From Gordonia gummivorans (GTDB lineage Bacteria; Actinomycetota; Actinomycetes; Mycobacteriales; Mycobacteriaceae): a DNA stretch of 64,000 bases. Under the pieces are notes generated by a model. The model saw only the letters and a list, made by a program, of their open reading frames with translations. It made no database searches and had not been told where the DNA came from. Location: contig NZ_JAKWBF010000021.1 of NCBI RefSeq assembly GCF_022513585.1, positions 38,136 through 102,135 on the forward strand, written 5' to 3'. The translations under genes were made by a program, and so were the position numbers. Each line of letters starts with the position of its first letter. The stretch's first letter is position 1. Of the stretch, positions 8,823-16,896 are shown one piece after another.

Positions 8823-9944
8823 TTGCCGACGCCGCTACCGGACAACTTCTACGCCCAGCCCGCAAACATCGCGAAATACAAGCCAGGACAGATCATTCGG
8901 GTTCGCGGGCGGGCCAACCCACCCGCGTTCTTCGACGTCCGGACCTATCAGATCAAGTTCCGCTCCACCGACAGCCAGGGCAAACCGATCGCCGCGGTGA
9001 CCACCGTGCTGGTGCCGAACAACAAGCGCCCCAACGGTCCACTGCTGTCGTTCGAACACATCGTCAATGCCGTCGGCCTGGAATGCGCGCCCTCGCAGGC
9101 ACTCTGGACGCAGGATCCCAATCTGACCATCCGGGAGGCACCGGCCCTCAACGTGGTCCTCCGGCAGGGATGGACAATCGCCATCCCCGATCACCTCGGT
9201 CCGCGCAGTTCCTACGGAGCCGCCAAACTCGGCGGACAGATCACCCTGGACAACATCAGGGCCGTGCAGGCATTCCGGACGGCAAACGTGGCGCACAGTC
9301 GTGTTGCGCTCGCCGGCTATTCGGGTGGCGGGATGGCAGCCGCGTGGGCTGCTGCACTCGCTCCGAAGTATGCGCCTGAACTCAAGCTGGTCGGTGCCGC
9401 CTACGGCGGTGTGCCGATGAACCTCATCAAGATGGCCGAGGGTCTCGGGTACACCAATCCGCACCCGGCGTTCGGCCTCGCCTTCGCCGCTGCGATCGGC
9501 CTCTCCCGCGAGTATCCGCAGCAGATCCCGATGCTGAAGTACCTTTCGCCCCTCGGCTGGCGGATGTTCTCCGAGATGCGCAACGCCTGCACCAACGACA
9601 TCCTGCGCATCGGCGCCGGACACAGCGCAAAGCAGGTCGCCACCGGCGGCAAGCAGGTGTTCGAGGACAAGACCGCACGACGCGTCGTCGAGGAGAACAG
9701 CCTGTCGTTGTATCCCGGGGTTCCTCGTGTGCCGGTCTTCGAGTGGCACAGCCCCACCGATGTGTTGATCCCGGTGGCGTCGATCGACTACACCAAGCGG
9801 CGCTACTGCAGCGCCGGAGCGCGGGTGCAGACCCTGCTGACGCCGTCGCCCGATCATCTCAGTGCGGCTGTCATCGGACTCCTGCCGGCACTGCAGTATC
9901 TGACCGATCGCTTCAACGGATTGCCGGCACCCAGTAACTGCTGA
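8823..9944 (+). CDS. Secreted lipase (LIP/secretory lipase family), start codon unresolved
   Basis: Alpha/beta hydrolase of the secretory lipase family. The nucleophile elbow is AGYSGGG with Ser at residue 167 counted from TTG 8823; SPTDVLIP gives the acid and PDHLSA the base. Cysteines near the C-terminus (RRYCS, PSNC) fit a secreted protein. In the same frame, upstream of 8823, codons from about 8703 encode a clean signal peptide (basic RPRVR, hydrophobic core, then GAHA), yet between the stop at 8607 and 8823 I find no ATG, GTG or TTG. Either an indel separates the true start (ATG 8588 lies in another frame) or initiation is non-canonical. TTG 8823 is a formal start that would lose secretion. 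The reading frame is otherwise intact. Confidence 0.8.
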   Translation: MPTPLPDNFYAQPANIAKYKPGQIIRVRGRANPPAFFDVRTYQIKFRSTDSQGKPIAAVTTVLVPNNKRPNGPLLSFEHIVNAVGLECAPSQALWTQDPNLTIREAPALNVVLRQGWTIAIPDHLGPRSSYGAAKLGGQITLDNIRAVQAFRTANVAHSRVALAGYSGGGMAAAWAAALAPKYAPELKLVGAAYGGVPMNLIKMAEGLGYTNPHPAFGLAFAAAIGLSREYPQQIPMLKYLSPLGWRMFSEMRNACTNDILRIGAGHSAKQVATGGKQVFEDKTARRVVEENSLSLYPGVPRVPVFEWHSPTDVLIPVASIDYTKRRYCSAGARVQTLLTPSPDHLSAAVIGLLPALQYLTDRFNGLPAPSNC

Positions 9945-9974
9945 ATTCCGGCGATCCGGACGCCGACGCTCGGC

Positions 9975-10010
9975 ACGACTTATCTGTGATGACCGTCACA
10001 TATAAGTCGT
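9975..10010. promoter_or_regulatory. Dyad containing a perfect CRP/GlxR-type site upstream of the L,D-transpeptidase
   Basis: TGTGATGACCGTCACA at 9985-10000 is a perfect TGTGA-N6-TCACA operator. It is embedded in a longer dyad: ACGACTTAT (9975-9983) pairs with ATAAGTCGT (10002-10010), one mismatch from a 15-bp stem. It could act as a cAMP-receptor-type operator for the transpeptidase, as the lipase terminator, or both. Confidence 0.55.
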
Positions 10011-10180
10011 TTCGAACGCTCGACCATTGCTTTTGCCAACCAGCACCGGCAATTCGCGATCGAGAGGCCGTCGACCGTCGGTAGCTCTTTGGACCCAAGG
10101 CAACAGTTGTGTAACGATGGATCAGCGCTCCCGGGGGGTGCGCACGAGACAATCAACCCCGAATCAGAGGTACGAACTCA

Positions 10181-10870
10181 GTGCTGACCAAGCCCTCTCG
10201 CCGAGCCCGACGTGGGCAGGCCCGACGACTGATCGCGGTGTTCGTCGGTGTGATCGCCATGGCGATCACCCTGCCCGGCATTGCCCAGGCTGCTCCGATC
10301 ACCGTGGTCCCCGGCCTGCCGCCGGTCAACATTCCCGACGGCCTCAACATCCCGGGACTGCCGACCACGCCGCCCAAGAAGACGACTCCCAAGCCGCCGA
10401 GCACCACCAAGACGACTCCCGCAGATCCGGCGGCGCCGAATGTCAAGACTTCCACCGGGTGGATCGCGCTCGCGGATGACGCGACCCACAAGATCACCTG
10501 GTGGCGCAACGGCCGCGTCGTGAAGACCATGCCGATTTCCATGGGATCGGCAAAGCACCCCACCGCCAATGGCGTCTACCACACCAAGGAAAAGTACCGC
10601 GACATGTACATGGATTCGTCCACGTACGGCGTCCCGGTTGACTCCGCGGAGGGATACCGGACCTACGTCGAGTACGCGACGCGTATGTCGTGGGACGGCA
10701 TCTTCATCCACGCCGCACCGTGGTCGGTGCAGCAGCAGGGTCGTAGCAACGTGAGCCACGGCTGCATCAACGTCAGCACCGCCAATGGGCAGTGGGTGTT
10801 CAACAACATCCCGCGCGACACCCCGATCGTGGTGCGCGGCACCGTCGGTGGACGTTACAACGGCACGTAA
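10181..10870 (+). CDS. L,D-transpeptidase (YkuD domain), secreted
   Basis: 229-aa exported cell-wall enzyme that would form 3-3 crosslinks in peptidoglycan. GTG 10181 has an AGAGG site at good spacing. A signal peptide ends near AQA-AP (residues 37-38). A Pro/Thr/Lys-rich spacer (about 60-85) follows, which could span the periplasm. The YkuD catalytic motif runs from IHAAPWS to SHGCINVS with the nucleophile Cys about 18 residues from the C-terminal third's start. It lacks the Ig-like domains of the larger mycobacterial LdtMt proteins, so it is a short single-domain form. A CRP/GlxR-like palindrome lies about 180 bp upstream and a strong terminator follows. Confidence 0.92.
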   Translation: MLTKPSRRARRGQARRLIAVFVGVIAMAITLPGIAQAAPITVVPGLPPVNIPDGLNIPGLPTTPPKKTTPKPPSTTKTTPADPAAPNVKTSTGWIALADDATHKITWWRNGRVVKTMPISMGSAKHPTANGVYHTKEKYRDMYMDSSTYGVPVDSAEGYRTYVEYATRMSWDGIFIHAAPWSVQQQGRSNVSHGCINVSTANGQWVFNNIPRDTPIVVRGTVGGRYNGT

Positions 10871-10887
10871 TCTCCAACATCTCCATC

Positions 10888-10920
10888 AAAACGGGCGGTC
10901 GCGATGCGACCGCCCGTTTT
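10888..10920. terminator. Bidirectional terminator between L,D-transpeptidase and sthA
   Basis: Perfect 15-bp stem (AAAACGGGCGGTCGC / GCGACCGCCCGTTTT) with a 3-nt loop. It has A and T runs at both feet, so it should work for both convergent genes. Confidence 0.88.
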
Positions 10921-10936
10921 GGGTTACAACGTTTGA

Positions 10937-12382
10937 TCAGGCGGGCGCGCCCGCGTCGAGGTCGAGACGATTACCCACGGATCGCACCCGGGCGATCGCA
11001 CGCATCTTGTTGACCGCGTCGAGCGCGGCCACCTTGTATCCCTCGGCCAGCGTCGGATAATTGAATACCGCGTCCACCAGGTAATCGACGGTGCCACCGA
11101 GTCCCATCACCGTCTGACCGATGTGCACCAACTCCGCGGCGTTGCTGCCAAAGGCGTGCACACCCAGCAGTGTGCGCTCTTCGGCATGGACGAGCAGCTT
11201 CAGCAAGCCGTAGGAATCCCCCATGATGGCCCCGCGCGCCAGTTCCCGGTAGCGGGCCACACCGACCTCGAACGGAATGTTCGCGGTGGTCAGCTGATCT
11301 TCGGTGCGGCCGACAAAACTGATCTCGGGAATCGCGTAGATCCCGATCGGCTGCAGGTCGACGTCGGTCTCGCCGACCGGTTCGCCGAAGGCGTGATAAC
11401 TGGCGCGTCGACCCTGTTCCATCGAGGTGGCCGCGAGTGCGGGAAAACCGATGATGTCGCCGACCGCGTAGATGTGCTCGACCTCGGTCCGAAAGTGCTC
11501 GTCGACCTTCAGCCGGCCGCGCGCGTCCGCGGTGAGACCGGCGTCGGCCACCCGCAGCTCGTCGGACACCCCCTGTCTGCCTGCGGAGTAGAGAACGGTA
11601 TCGGCCGGGATTTTCTTGCCCGACGCGAGGATGGTGAGTGTGCCCGACGGGTGCGTTTCGACGGTCTGGACATGTTCGCCGAAGCGGAACGTCACCCCGC
11701 GCTCACGCAGTTGGTATTGCAGCGCCTCGACGATCTCCCGGTCGCAGAAGTCCAGCATCGCCGGCCGCTGTTCGATCACGGTCACCTTGGTGCCGAGGGC
11801 CGCGAACATGGATGCGTAGTCGATGCCGATCACCCCGGCACCGACGACCACCATCGATGCCGGGACCCGGTCGAGGTTCAGAATCTGATCGGAGTCCACG
11901 ACAGTGGCACCGTCGAACTCGACCGATTTCGGCCGTGCCGGGCGGGTGCCCACCGCGACGACGAACTTGTCGGCACTGACGCGTTTGAGATCACCGGTGG
12001 CGTCTTCGATCGCGATCTCGTGCGGACCGGTGAAATAGGCGCTGCCGATGAGCATCGTCACCGAGTTGCGGGCGAGCTGGTTCTGGATGACATCGATCTC
12101 CTTGCCCACCACATGCATTGTGCGCGCGGACAAGTCGGTGACCGTGATGTCGGACTTGAGGCGATAGGACTGTCCGTAGAGCTCCCGCTGATTGAGTCCG
12201 GTGAGGTAGAGCACCGCCTCGCGCAGCGTCTTCGACGGGATGGTGCCCGTGTTGATACACACGCCGCCCACCATGTCGCGACGTTCGACGATCGCGGCGC
12301 GTCTACCGAGTTTCGCGGCGGCAATCGCCGCCTTCTGGCCGGCCGGTCCTGACCCGATGACCACGATGTCGTAATGATCCAC
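10937..12382 (-). CDS. sthA: Soluble pyridine nucleotide transhydrogenase SthA
   Basis: 481-aa FAD flavoprotein that equilibrates NADH and NADPH pools. The N-terminal FAD motif is [10 protein letters not shown]; the second Rossmann motif [16 protein letters not shown] lies near residue 180, and [13 protein letters not shown] is the second FAD contact. The redox site reads [14 protein letters not shown], with one Cys where disulfide reductases have CxxxxC, and the C-terminal [11 protein letters not shown] lacks the catalytic His-Glu of those enzymes. Both traits mark the transhydrogenase subfamily rather than a lipoamide dehydrogenase. The 106 bp upstream would hold its promoter. Confidence 0.93.
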   Translation of the reverse strand: MDHYDIVVIGSGPAGQKAAIAAAKLGRRAAIVERRDMVGGVCINTGTIPSKTLREAVLYLTGLNQRELYGQSYRLKSDITVTDLSARTMHVVGKEIDVIQNQLARNSVTMLIGSAYFTGPHEIAIEDATGDLKRVSADKFVVAVGTRPARPKSVEFDGATVVDSDQILNLDRVPASMVVVGAGVIGIDYASMFAALGTKVTVIEQRPAMLDFCDREIVEALQYQLRERGVTFRFGEHVQTVETHPSGTLTILASGKKIPADTVLYSAGRQGVSDELRVADAGLTADARGRLKVDEHFRTEVEHIYAVGDIIGFPALAATSMEQGRRASYHAFGEPVGETDVDLQPIGIYAIPEISFVGRTEDQLTTANIPFEVGVARYRELARGAIMGDSYGLLKLLVHAEERTLLGVHAFGSNAAELVHIGQTVMGLGGTVDYLVDAVFNYPTLAEGYKVAALDAVNKMRAIARVRSVGNRLDLDAGAPA

Positions 12383-12488
12383 TGCACATGCTCCGCTCGA
12401 GGAAGATACCCGTGGCCACCATGGCCGTCATCAAGTGTCGCGCAGATGGCCGTGACGCACGACTCGAGCGAGCCGATCGGTCCAGTGG

Positions 12489-13442
12489 TCAGGCGGCCTC
12501 GGGCGAGCGGTGCCCGACATCGGAGAAAGTGACCTGGACCTGCAGCCAGTGTGCCATGACCTCACAGCCCGTCGAACTCGGATCCGTGGCCGACGACCGG
12601 CGATACGGTTCGACCTCGTATGACGTGTGGCGACCGCCGGTCCGGTTGCGGAATACCATGCCACGCACCGGGATCGTCGCCGGCAAGTAGCACCGCACCG
12701 CGTGCCACGCCGAGGAGAGTCGGACGACGTCCCGGCGCCACTGCGACGGACGCAGCGCCGTGCGGCCGGCATTCTGGAAGGCATTGGTACGCAATAGTTC
12801 CCAGCCGTCCCGCATCCACTCCCCCATTCCGGTGAGGCACACACCCGCGGTGAGGTCGGCGATGTCGCGCACCAGCGAGTCGGAGTCTGCGTTGCAGATG
12901 ACGTCGTCGGCCGCGCCCACCCAGCGTGCCGGGATCTGCGGCGGCAGTTGCGGTCCCGGCCCCGCCACACCCCAGCCTGCGCACCCGGCGACCGCACCCG
13001 GGGGTTGGTGCGGGTCGGCGACGAATCCGACGGCGATCACGTTGCGCAGCGCCGGATCGTCCTCGCGGGCCATGGCGTGCAGCGCCGTCCGGATCACCAC
13101 TGCGCCCTGGGAGTATCCGACCATGGCCACCGGGCCGACGATGCCGGATACCGCCGCACGAAGACTCTGGACACCGATCCCCACGCTGGCCAGGAAACTC
13201 ATCCCCCCGGCGCGTGGCGCGGGGCCGTAGCTGGCCGGATAGCCCACCCAGCGGCAGTCGAATCGTTCGTCGAGCGAGTCGGCCACCGCGCCCAACAGTC
13301 CGGTCACCGAGCTGCGCGTGTCACCCTCGAACGACTCCCCGGTGCCGCCCACGAACAGCACAGTGACGGCCGTCATGTTCGCACCGGGAACCGCGAGATC
13401 GACTGTCTCGTCGACCGGTGGGGCGATCACCTCAGGTGCCAT
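12489..13442 (-). CDS. Cutinase/LysB-like (PE-PPE-type) alpha/beta hydrolase
   Basis: 317-aa serine hydrolase. The nucleophile elbow is MVGYSQGAVV at about residue 110, preceded by the oxyanion-side VLFVGGTGES; GAADDVICN probably carries the acid. This layout resembles mycobacteriophage lysin B, PE-PPE hydrolases and cutinase-like enzymes, which cut esters of mycolates or other lipids. I chose ATG 13442; the frame continues upstream to 13541 but across a large stem-loop. No clear signal peptide is visible, so the site of action is open. A lipid ester substrate is inference. Confidence 0.7.
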   Translation of the reverse strand: MAPEVIAPPVDETVDLAVPGANMTAVTVLFVGGTGESFEGDTRSSVTGLLGAVADSLDERFDCRWVGYPASYGPAPRAGGMSFLASVGIGVQSLRAAVSGIVGPVAMVGYSQGAVVIRTALHAMAREDDPALRNVIAVGFVADPHQPPGAVAGCAGWGVAGPGPQLPPQIPARWVGAADDVICNADSDSLVRDIADLTAGVCLTGMGEWMRDGWELLRTNAFQNAGRTALRPSQWRRDVVRLSSAWHAVRCYLPATIPVRGMVFRNRTGGRHTSYEVEPYRRSSATDPSSTGCEVMAHWLQVQVTFSDVGHRSPEAA

Positions 13443-13513
13443 GACTCCATGATGGGCACGCTCTGTGAGAAAGTCCCCGGGGCGCGCTGAGTGTTCACTG
13501 AGTGGTGCTGCCT

Positions 13514-13556
13514 TCAACCTGATCGGGGTAAGGGAGATCACCCCCGATCAGGTTGA
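13514..13556. promoter_or_regulatory. Long perfect stem-loop between divergent genes
   Basis: A 15-bp perfect inverted repeat (TCAACCTGATCGGGG / CCCCGATCAGGTTGA) with a 13-nt loop sits between the starts of the LysB-like gene (minus) and the 44-aa gene (plus). It is in a divergent, not convergent, gap and has no T-run, so an operator or RNA control element is as likely as a terminator. Confidence 0.55.
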
Positions 13557-13620
13557 TTAACACGTTCGTAACGCGAAGAATCGGATGGGTAGTCAAGTAG
13601 TCGCAGGAGCAGTACTCATC

Positions 13621-13755
13621 ATGTCTTTCGCACGAATCCGTGCCCGGTTCCACAACAACGATCAGCGTCGCCTGTACGCGAGCATCCTTCGCGTCGGGAG
13701 TTCGACGCAGCGCGAGGAACTCCTCGTCATGGCCCAGCGCGCCGAAGCGTCCTGA
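13621..13755 (+). CDS. Short conserved-looking protein, 44 aa
   Basis: ATG 13621 is preceded by an AGGAG motif about eleven bases upstream. The product begins MSFARIRARFHNNDQRRLYA and continues with a predicted helix ending in an Ala/Glu-rich tail. It is basic, has no cysteine or membrane segment and matches no domain I know. It lies alone between a long stem-loop and the stop of nei on the other strand. Start context and amino-acid composition favour a real gene; function unknown. Confidence 0.55.
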   Translation: MSFARIRARFHNNDQRRLYASILRVGSSTQREELLVMAQRAEAS

Positions 13756-13783
13756 CCCGACCCTCGGCGACGCGACTGCGCCG

Positions 13784-14590
13784 TCAGGTCTGACAGACCG
13801 GACACCAGTACAGCTTGCGGCCCTCGAGTTCAGCGATCAGCACCGGCGTCCGGCATACCCGGCATGGTTCGCCCGCACGCCGGTAGACATAGGTACGCGG
13901 GCGATCCGCCGCGTACGACGGCGCACCGTGATCGTCCTCCGGCCGCACGACGTGGATACGACCGCGGCGAACACCGACGCGCATCAGCGTGACCAGGTCG
14001 GCCCAGATGGCGTCGAAGTCCTCTCGGCTGATCGACGTCCCCGGACGCATGGGATCGACGCCGGCGCGGAACAGTATCTCCGCCCGATAGACGTTGCCGA
14101 TCCCGGCGACGACCTTCTGGTCCATCAGCAAAGCGCCGATCGAACGTCGTGAGGCAGTGATCGCGGCCCACGCGCGCTCCGGATCGGCGGTTCGGCGCAA
14201 CGGGTCGGGGCCGAGACGTGCGAGCAGGGCGTCGAGCTGATCGGCGTCGAAGAGTTCACACGCCGTCGGGCCGCGCAGATCCAATCCCACGTCGGGGCCC
14301 TCGATCCGCATCCGCACCGCCCCGACGGGCGGTTCCATCGGCACGGGCGATTCGGTGAACGCACCGTAGAGGCCGAGGTGAATGTGGACGAGCTGTTCGC
14401 GTCGACCGTCGTCGGTGTAGCGGTGTACGAGGTGCTTGCCCCAGGCGTCGGCCTTCGTGAAAACCAGGCCGTCGACGGCGGCAGCACCGGTGGCGAACCG
14501 TCCCTGCGGACTGGTCACCCGGACCTGGCTGCCGCCGAGGAGCTTGGTGTGGCGACGCGCCAGCCGATGAAGTGTATGCCCTTCGGGCAC
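13784..14590 (-). CDS. Fpg/Nei-family DNA glycosylase (Nei1-like)
   Basis: 268-aa bifunctional base-excision repair enzyme. It begins MPEGHT: after Met removal Pro is the catalytic nucleophile and the next Glu assists. The middle holds the helix-two-turns-helix region (MDQKVVAGIGNVYRAEILF) and the C-terminus a zinc finger with CRVC and CPVC. It directly abuts rpiB (the rpiB stop ends next to this ATG), the same pair as M. tuberculosis Rv2464c-Rv2465c, so the two are an operon. The MPEGHT start points to Nei rather than MutM, i.e. oxidised pyrimidines as preferred lesions. Confidence 0.93.
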   Translation of the reverse strand: MPEGHTLHRLARRHTKLLGGSQVRVTSPQGRFATGAAAVDGLVFTKADAWGKHLVHRYTDDGRREQLVHIHLGLYGAFTESPVPMEPPVGAVRMRIEGPDVGLDLRGPTACELFDADQLDALLARLGPDPLRRTADPERAWAAITASRRSIGALLMDQKVVAGIGNVYRAEILFRAGVDPMRPGTSISREDFDAIWADLVTLMRVGVRRGRIHVVRPEDDHGAPSYAADRPRTYVYRRAGEPCRVCRTPVLIAELEGRKLYWCPVCQT

Positions 14591-15064
14591 TTAGGAACCC
14601 GGGACCGCCGGCGGCTGACCGGTGCGCTCGTACTCGGCGAGGATGTCGATCCGCCGCTGGTGGCGCGGTTCCTCCGACCACGGCGTCGCGAGGAACGCGT
14701 CCACGATGGCCAAGGCGTCGTCGAGGCTGTGCATCCGGCCACCGATCCCGATCAACTGCGCGTTGTTGTGTTGGCGAGCGAGCTGAGCGGTCTCGACGCT
14801 CCACGCGAGTGCACAGCGTGCGCCGGGCACCTTGTTGGCCGCGATCTGCTCACCGTTCCCGCTGCCACCGAGGACGATGCCCAGGCTGCCCGGGTCGGCG
14901 ACGGTCCGTAGGGCCGCTTCGATGCAGAACGCCGGATAGTCGTCGGCGGCGTCGTATTCGTGGGCGCCGCAATCGAGGGCCTCGTGGCCGTTGGCGGTGA
15001 GATGTTCGGCGATCTGATTCTTGAGTTCGAATCCGGCATGGTCGGCACCGAGGTAGACACGCAT
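14591..15064 (-). CDS. rpiB: Ribose-5-phosphate isomerase B
   Basis: 157-aa isomerase interconverting ribose-5-phosphate and ribulose-5-phosphate in the pentose phosphate pathway. Signature GADHAGFELK at the N-terminus and IVLGGSGNGEQIAANK mid-protein; in the actinobacterial form the active-site Cys of other RpiB enzymes is replaced, as here (GSGNG with Glu following). ATG 15064. Only 22 bp separate it from the divergent M48 peptidase gene, so their control regions overlap. Confidence 0.95.
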   Translation of the reverse strand: MRVYLGADHAGFELKNQIAEHLTANGHEALDCGAHEYDAADDYPAFCIEAALRTVADPGSLGIVLGGSGNGEQIAANKVPGARCALAWSVETAQLARQHNNAQLIGIGGRMHSLDDALAIVDAFLATPWSEEPRHQRRIDILAEYERTGQPPAVPGS

Positions 15065-15086
15065 GGCGTCACTATAGATTGGTCGG

Positions 15087-16118
15087 GTGGACGCCCAGTC
15101 TCCGATCCCCGAATCACCAATCTCTCCGGCCCCGATCCCGAATGTGCCCGGTGTGGCCGATGCGCCGCCGCCGCAGCCCGGCGATCCGAATCGTCAGTGG
15201 CTGGCACCGGCGCGTTTCGCGGCTCGGCCGCGCCTGCATCCGTGGGAGATCCCGATGCTCGTCCTCGTGATCCTGACGACGCTGCTGGGCTACGCCCTCA
15301 TCGTCTTGCTGGTGGCGAGCGGCAGTCTCGACCAGCTGTTCCTCGGTCTTCTGGCCTTCCCGCTGCTGCTGTTCGTCCTGCGTGGTCTGAACTACGCCAC
15401 ACCCCGCGTGAACGGTGTCCAGATGACGCCGACCCAGTTCCCCGAGGGATACCGGATGGTCGTCGAGGCCGCCGCCCGGTTCGGTCTGGAGTACGTCCCC
15501 GACGCCTATGTCGTGCTGGGCAACGGCGCGATCAATGCGTTCGCGTCCGGCCATGGGTTCCGCCGATTCGTGGTGGTGTATTCGGACCTGTTCGAGGTGG
15601 GTGGTGCAGCCCGCGACCCGGATGCGCTGCGCTTCATCATCGGCCACGAGGTCGGGCACATCGCCGCAGGGCACACGTCCTACTGGCGTCAGCTGTCGAC
15701 GATCGTCGGCAGCAACATCCCGGTCCTCGGCTCCGCGTTGTCACGCGCGCAGGAGTACACCGCGGACAACCACGGCTATTACACGCAACCCACCGGCGCC
15801 CCCGGAGCGATCGGTGTGCTCTCGGCGGGCAAGTACATGCTGTCGGCCGTGGATTTCGACCAGTTCGCCGACCGCGCGACCCACGAGAAAGGGTTCTTCA
15901 CCTTCGTCGTCAACGCGATGGCGTCGCACCCCGTCCTGACCTGGCGGGCAGCCGCCCTGCGCAACCGGACCAAGGCCGGATCGATGTGGTTCCGTCCCAA
16001 ACAGATCGTGCGTGGGGTGGGTAGCGGCAACGTCGTACCGATAGAGCCCCCACCCCACCCCGTCACCACCGCGCCCGGCGCACTCCCCAACGGACTGGAG
16101 ATGCCACCGCGGTTCTAG
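15087..16118 (+). CDS. Membrane-bound M48-family zinc metallopeptidase
   Basis: 343-aa peptidase with HEVGH at 187-191 (zinc ligands His187, His191, catalytic Glu188) and the third ligand Glu223 in RAQEYTAD. Two hydrophobic segments (about 58-78 and 86-103) after a Pro-rich N-terminal tail anchor it in the membrane. It resembles HtpX-like membrane-quality proteases but has only the N-terminal membrane hairpin. GTG 15087 is the start, overlapping the rpiB promoter region. Ends 8 bp from the convergent CPWC oxidoreductase gene. Confidence 0.88.
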   Translation: MDAQSPIPESPISPAPIPNVPGVADAPPPQPGDPNRQWLAPARFAARPRLHPWEIPMLVLVILTTLLGYALIVLLVASGSLDQLFLGLLAFPLLLFVLRGLNYATPRVNGVQMTPTQFPEGYRMVVEAAARFGLEYVPDAYVVLGNGAINAFASGHGFRRFVVVYSDLFEVGGAARDPDALRFIIGHEVGHIAAGHTSYWRQLSTIVGSNIPVLGSALSRAQEYTADNHGYYTQPTGAPGAIGVLSAGKYMLSAVDFDQFADRATHEKGFFTFVVNAMASHPVLTWRAAALRNRTKAGSMWFRPKQIVRGVGSGNVVPIEPPPHPVTTAPGALPNGLEMPPRF

Positions 16119-16126
16119 GGCACGCC

Positions 16127-16750
16127 CTAGTCGAATGCAGGATCCTCGTCGCGGCTGCGCTTGAGCTCGAAGAAGTGTGGATACGACGCGAGGGCGACCG
16201 CACCGTCCCACACCGTGCCCGCAATCTCGCCCCGTGGGATGCGGGACAGCACCGGACCGAAGAACGCCACCCCGTTCACGTGGATCGTCGGGGTGCCGAC
16301 ATCGTCGCCGACCTTGTCCATGCCGGCGTGATGACTCTTGCGGATGGCGTCGTCGTACTCGGTGCTGTCCGCGGCCGACGCCAGGGCGGGGTCGAGGCCC
16401 AGTTCGGCCAGGGCGCCCGCGATGACGTCGTCGAAGTCCTTGTTGCCCTCGTTGTGGATTCGGGTGCCCAGCGCGGTGTACAGCGGCGCCAGGATCTCGT
16501 CGCCCTTCTGCGCTGCTGCGGCGGCGATCACCCGGACGGGGCGCCAGGCCTGCTTCAGACCCTCGCGGTACGACTCAGGGATGTCCTTTCCTTCATTGAG
16601 CACCGCAAGACTCATGATGTGGAAGTTCACGTCGATCGGGCGGACCTGCTCGGCTTCCAGAATCCATCGCGAGGTGATCCAGCACCATGGACACAGCGGA
16701 TCAAACCAGAAATCGACACGGTCCTTGGTGGTCTGGCCCTCTGCTGACAT
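16127..16750 (-). CDS. DsbA-fold CPWC oxidoreductase (Rv2466c-like, mycothiol-dependent)
   Basis: 207-aa thioredoxin-fold protein of the FrnE/DsbA type. The active site is DPLCPWCW with Cys20 and Cys23, and the cis-Pro region is [10 protein letters not shown]. The mycobacterial orthologue in the same position (next to rpiB and pepN) is a mycothiol-dependent reductase, so a cytoplasmic redox role is likely. I chose ATG 16750 with GGAGAGGA upstream; the frame extends to 16789 without family similarity. The 146 bp between it and divergent pepN would hold both promoters. Confidence 0.9.
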   Translation of the reverse strand: MSAEGQTTKDRVDFWFDPLCPWCWITSRWILEAEQVRPIDVNFHIMSLAVLNEGKDIPESYREGLKQAWRPVRVIAAAAAQKGDEILAPLYTALGTRIHNEGNKDFDDVIAGALAELGLDPALASAADSTEYDDAIRKSHHAGMDKVGDDVGTPTIHVNGVAFFGPVLSRIPRGEIAGTVWDGAVALASYPHFFELKRSRDEDPAFD

Positions 16751-16896
16751 GCGGTCGTCCTCTCCTCGCGGCAAGTACATACTCGGCAAACATGCCCACG
16801 GCCATCGCCGCAGACACTCGTCGATGTAACACCGAATGCGGTGTGCCGTGTTCCCGACCGCCCCGACGATGTTTGCCGGGTCGTTAAGCTGGCCGG

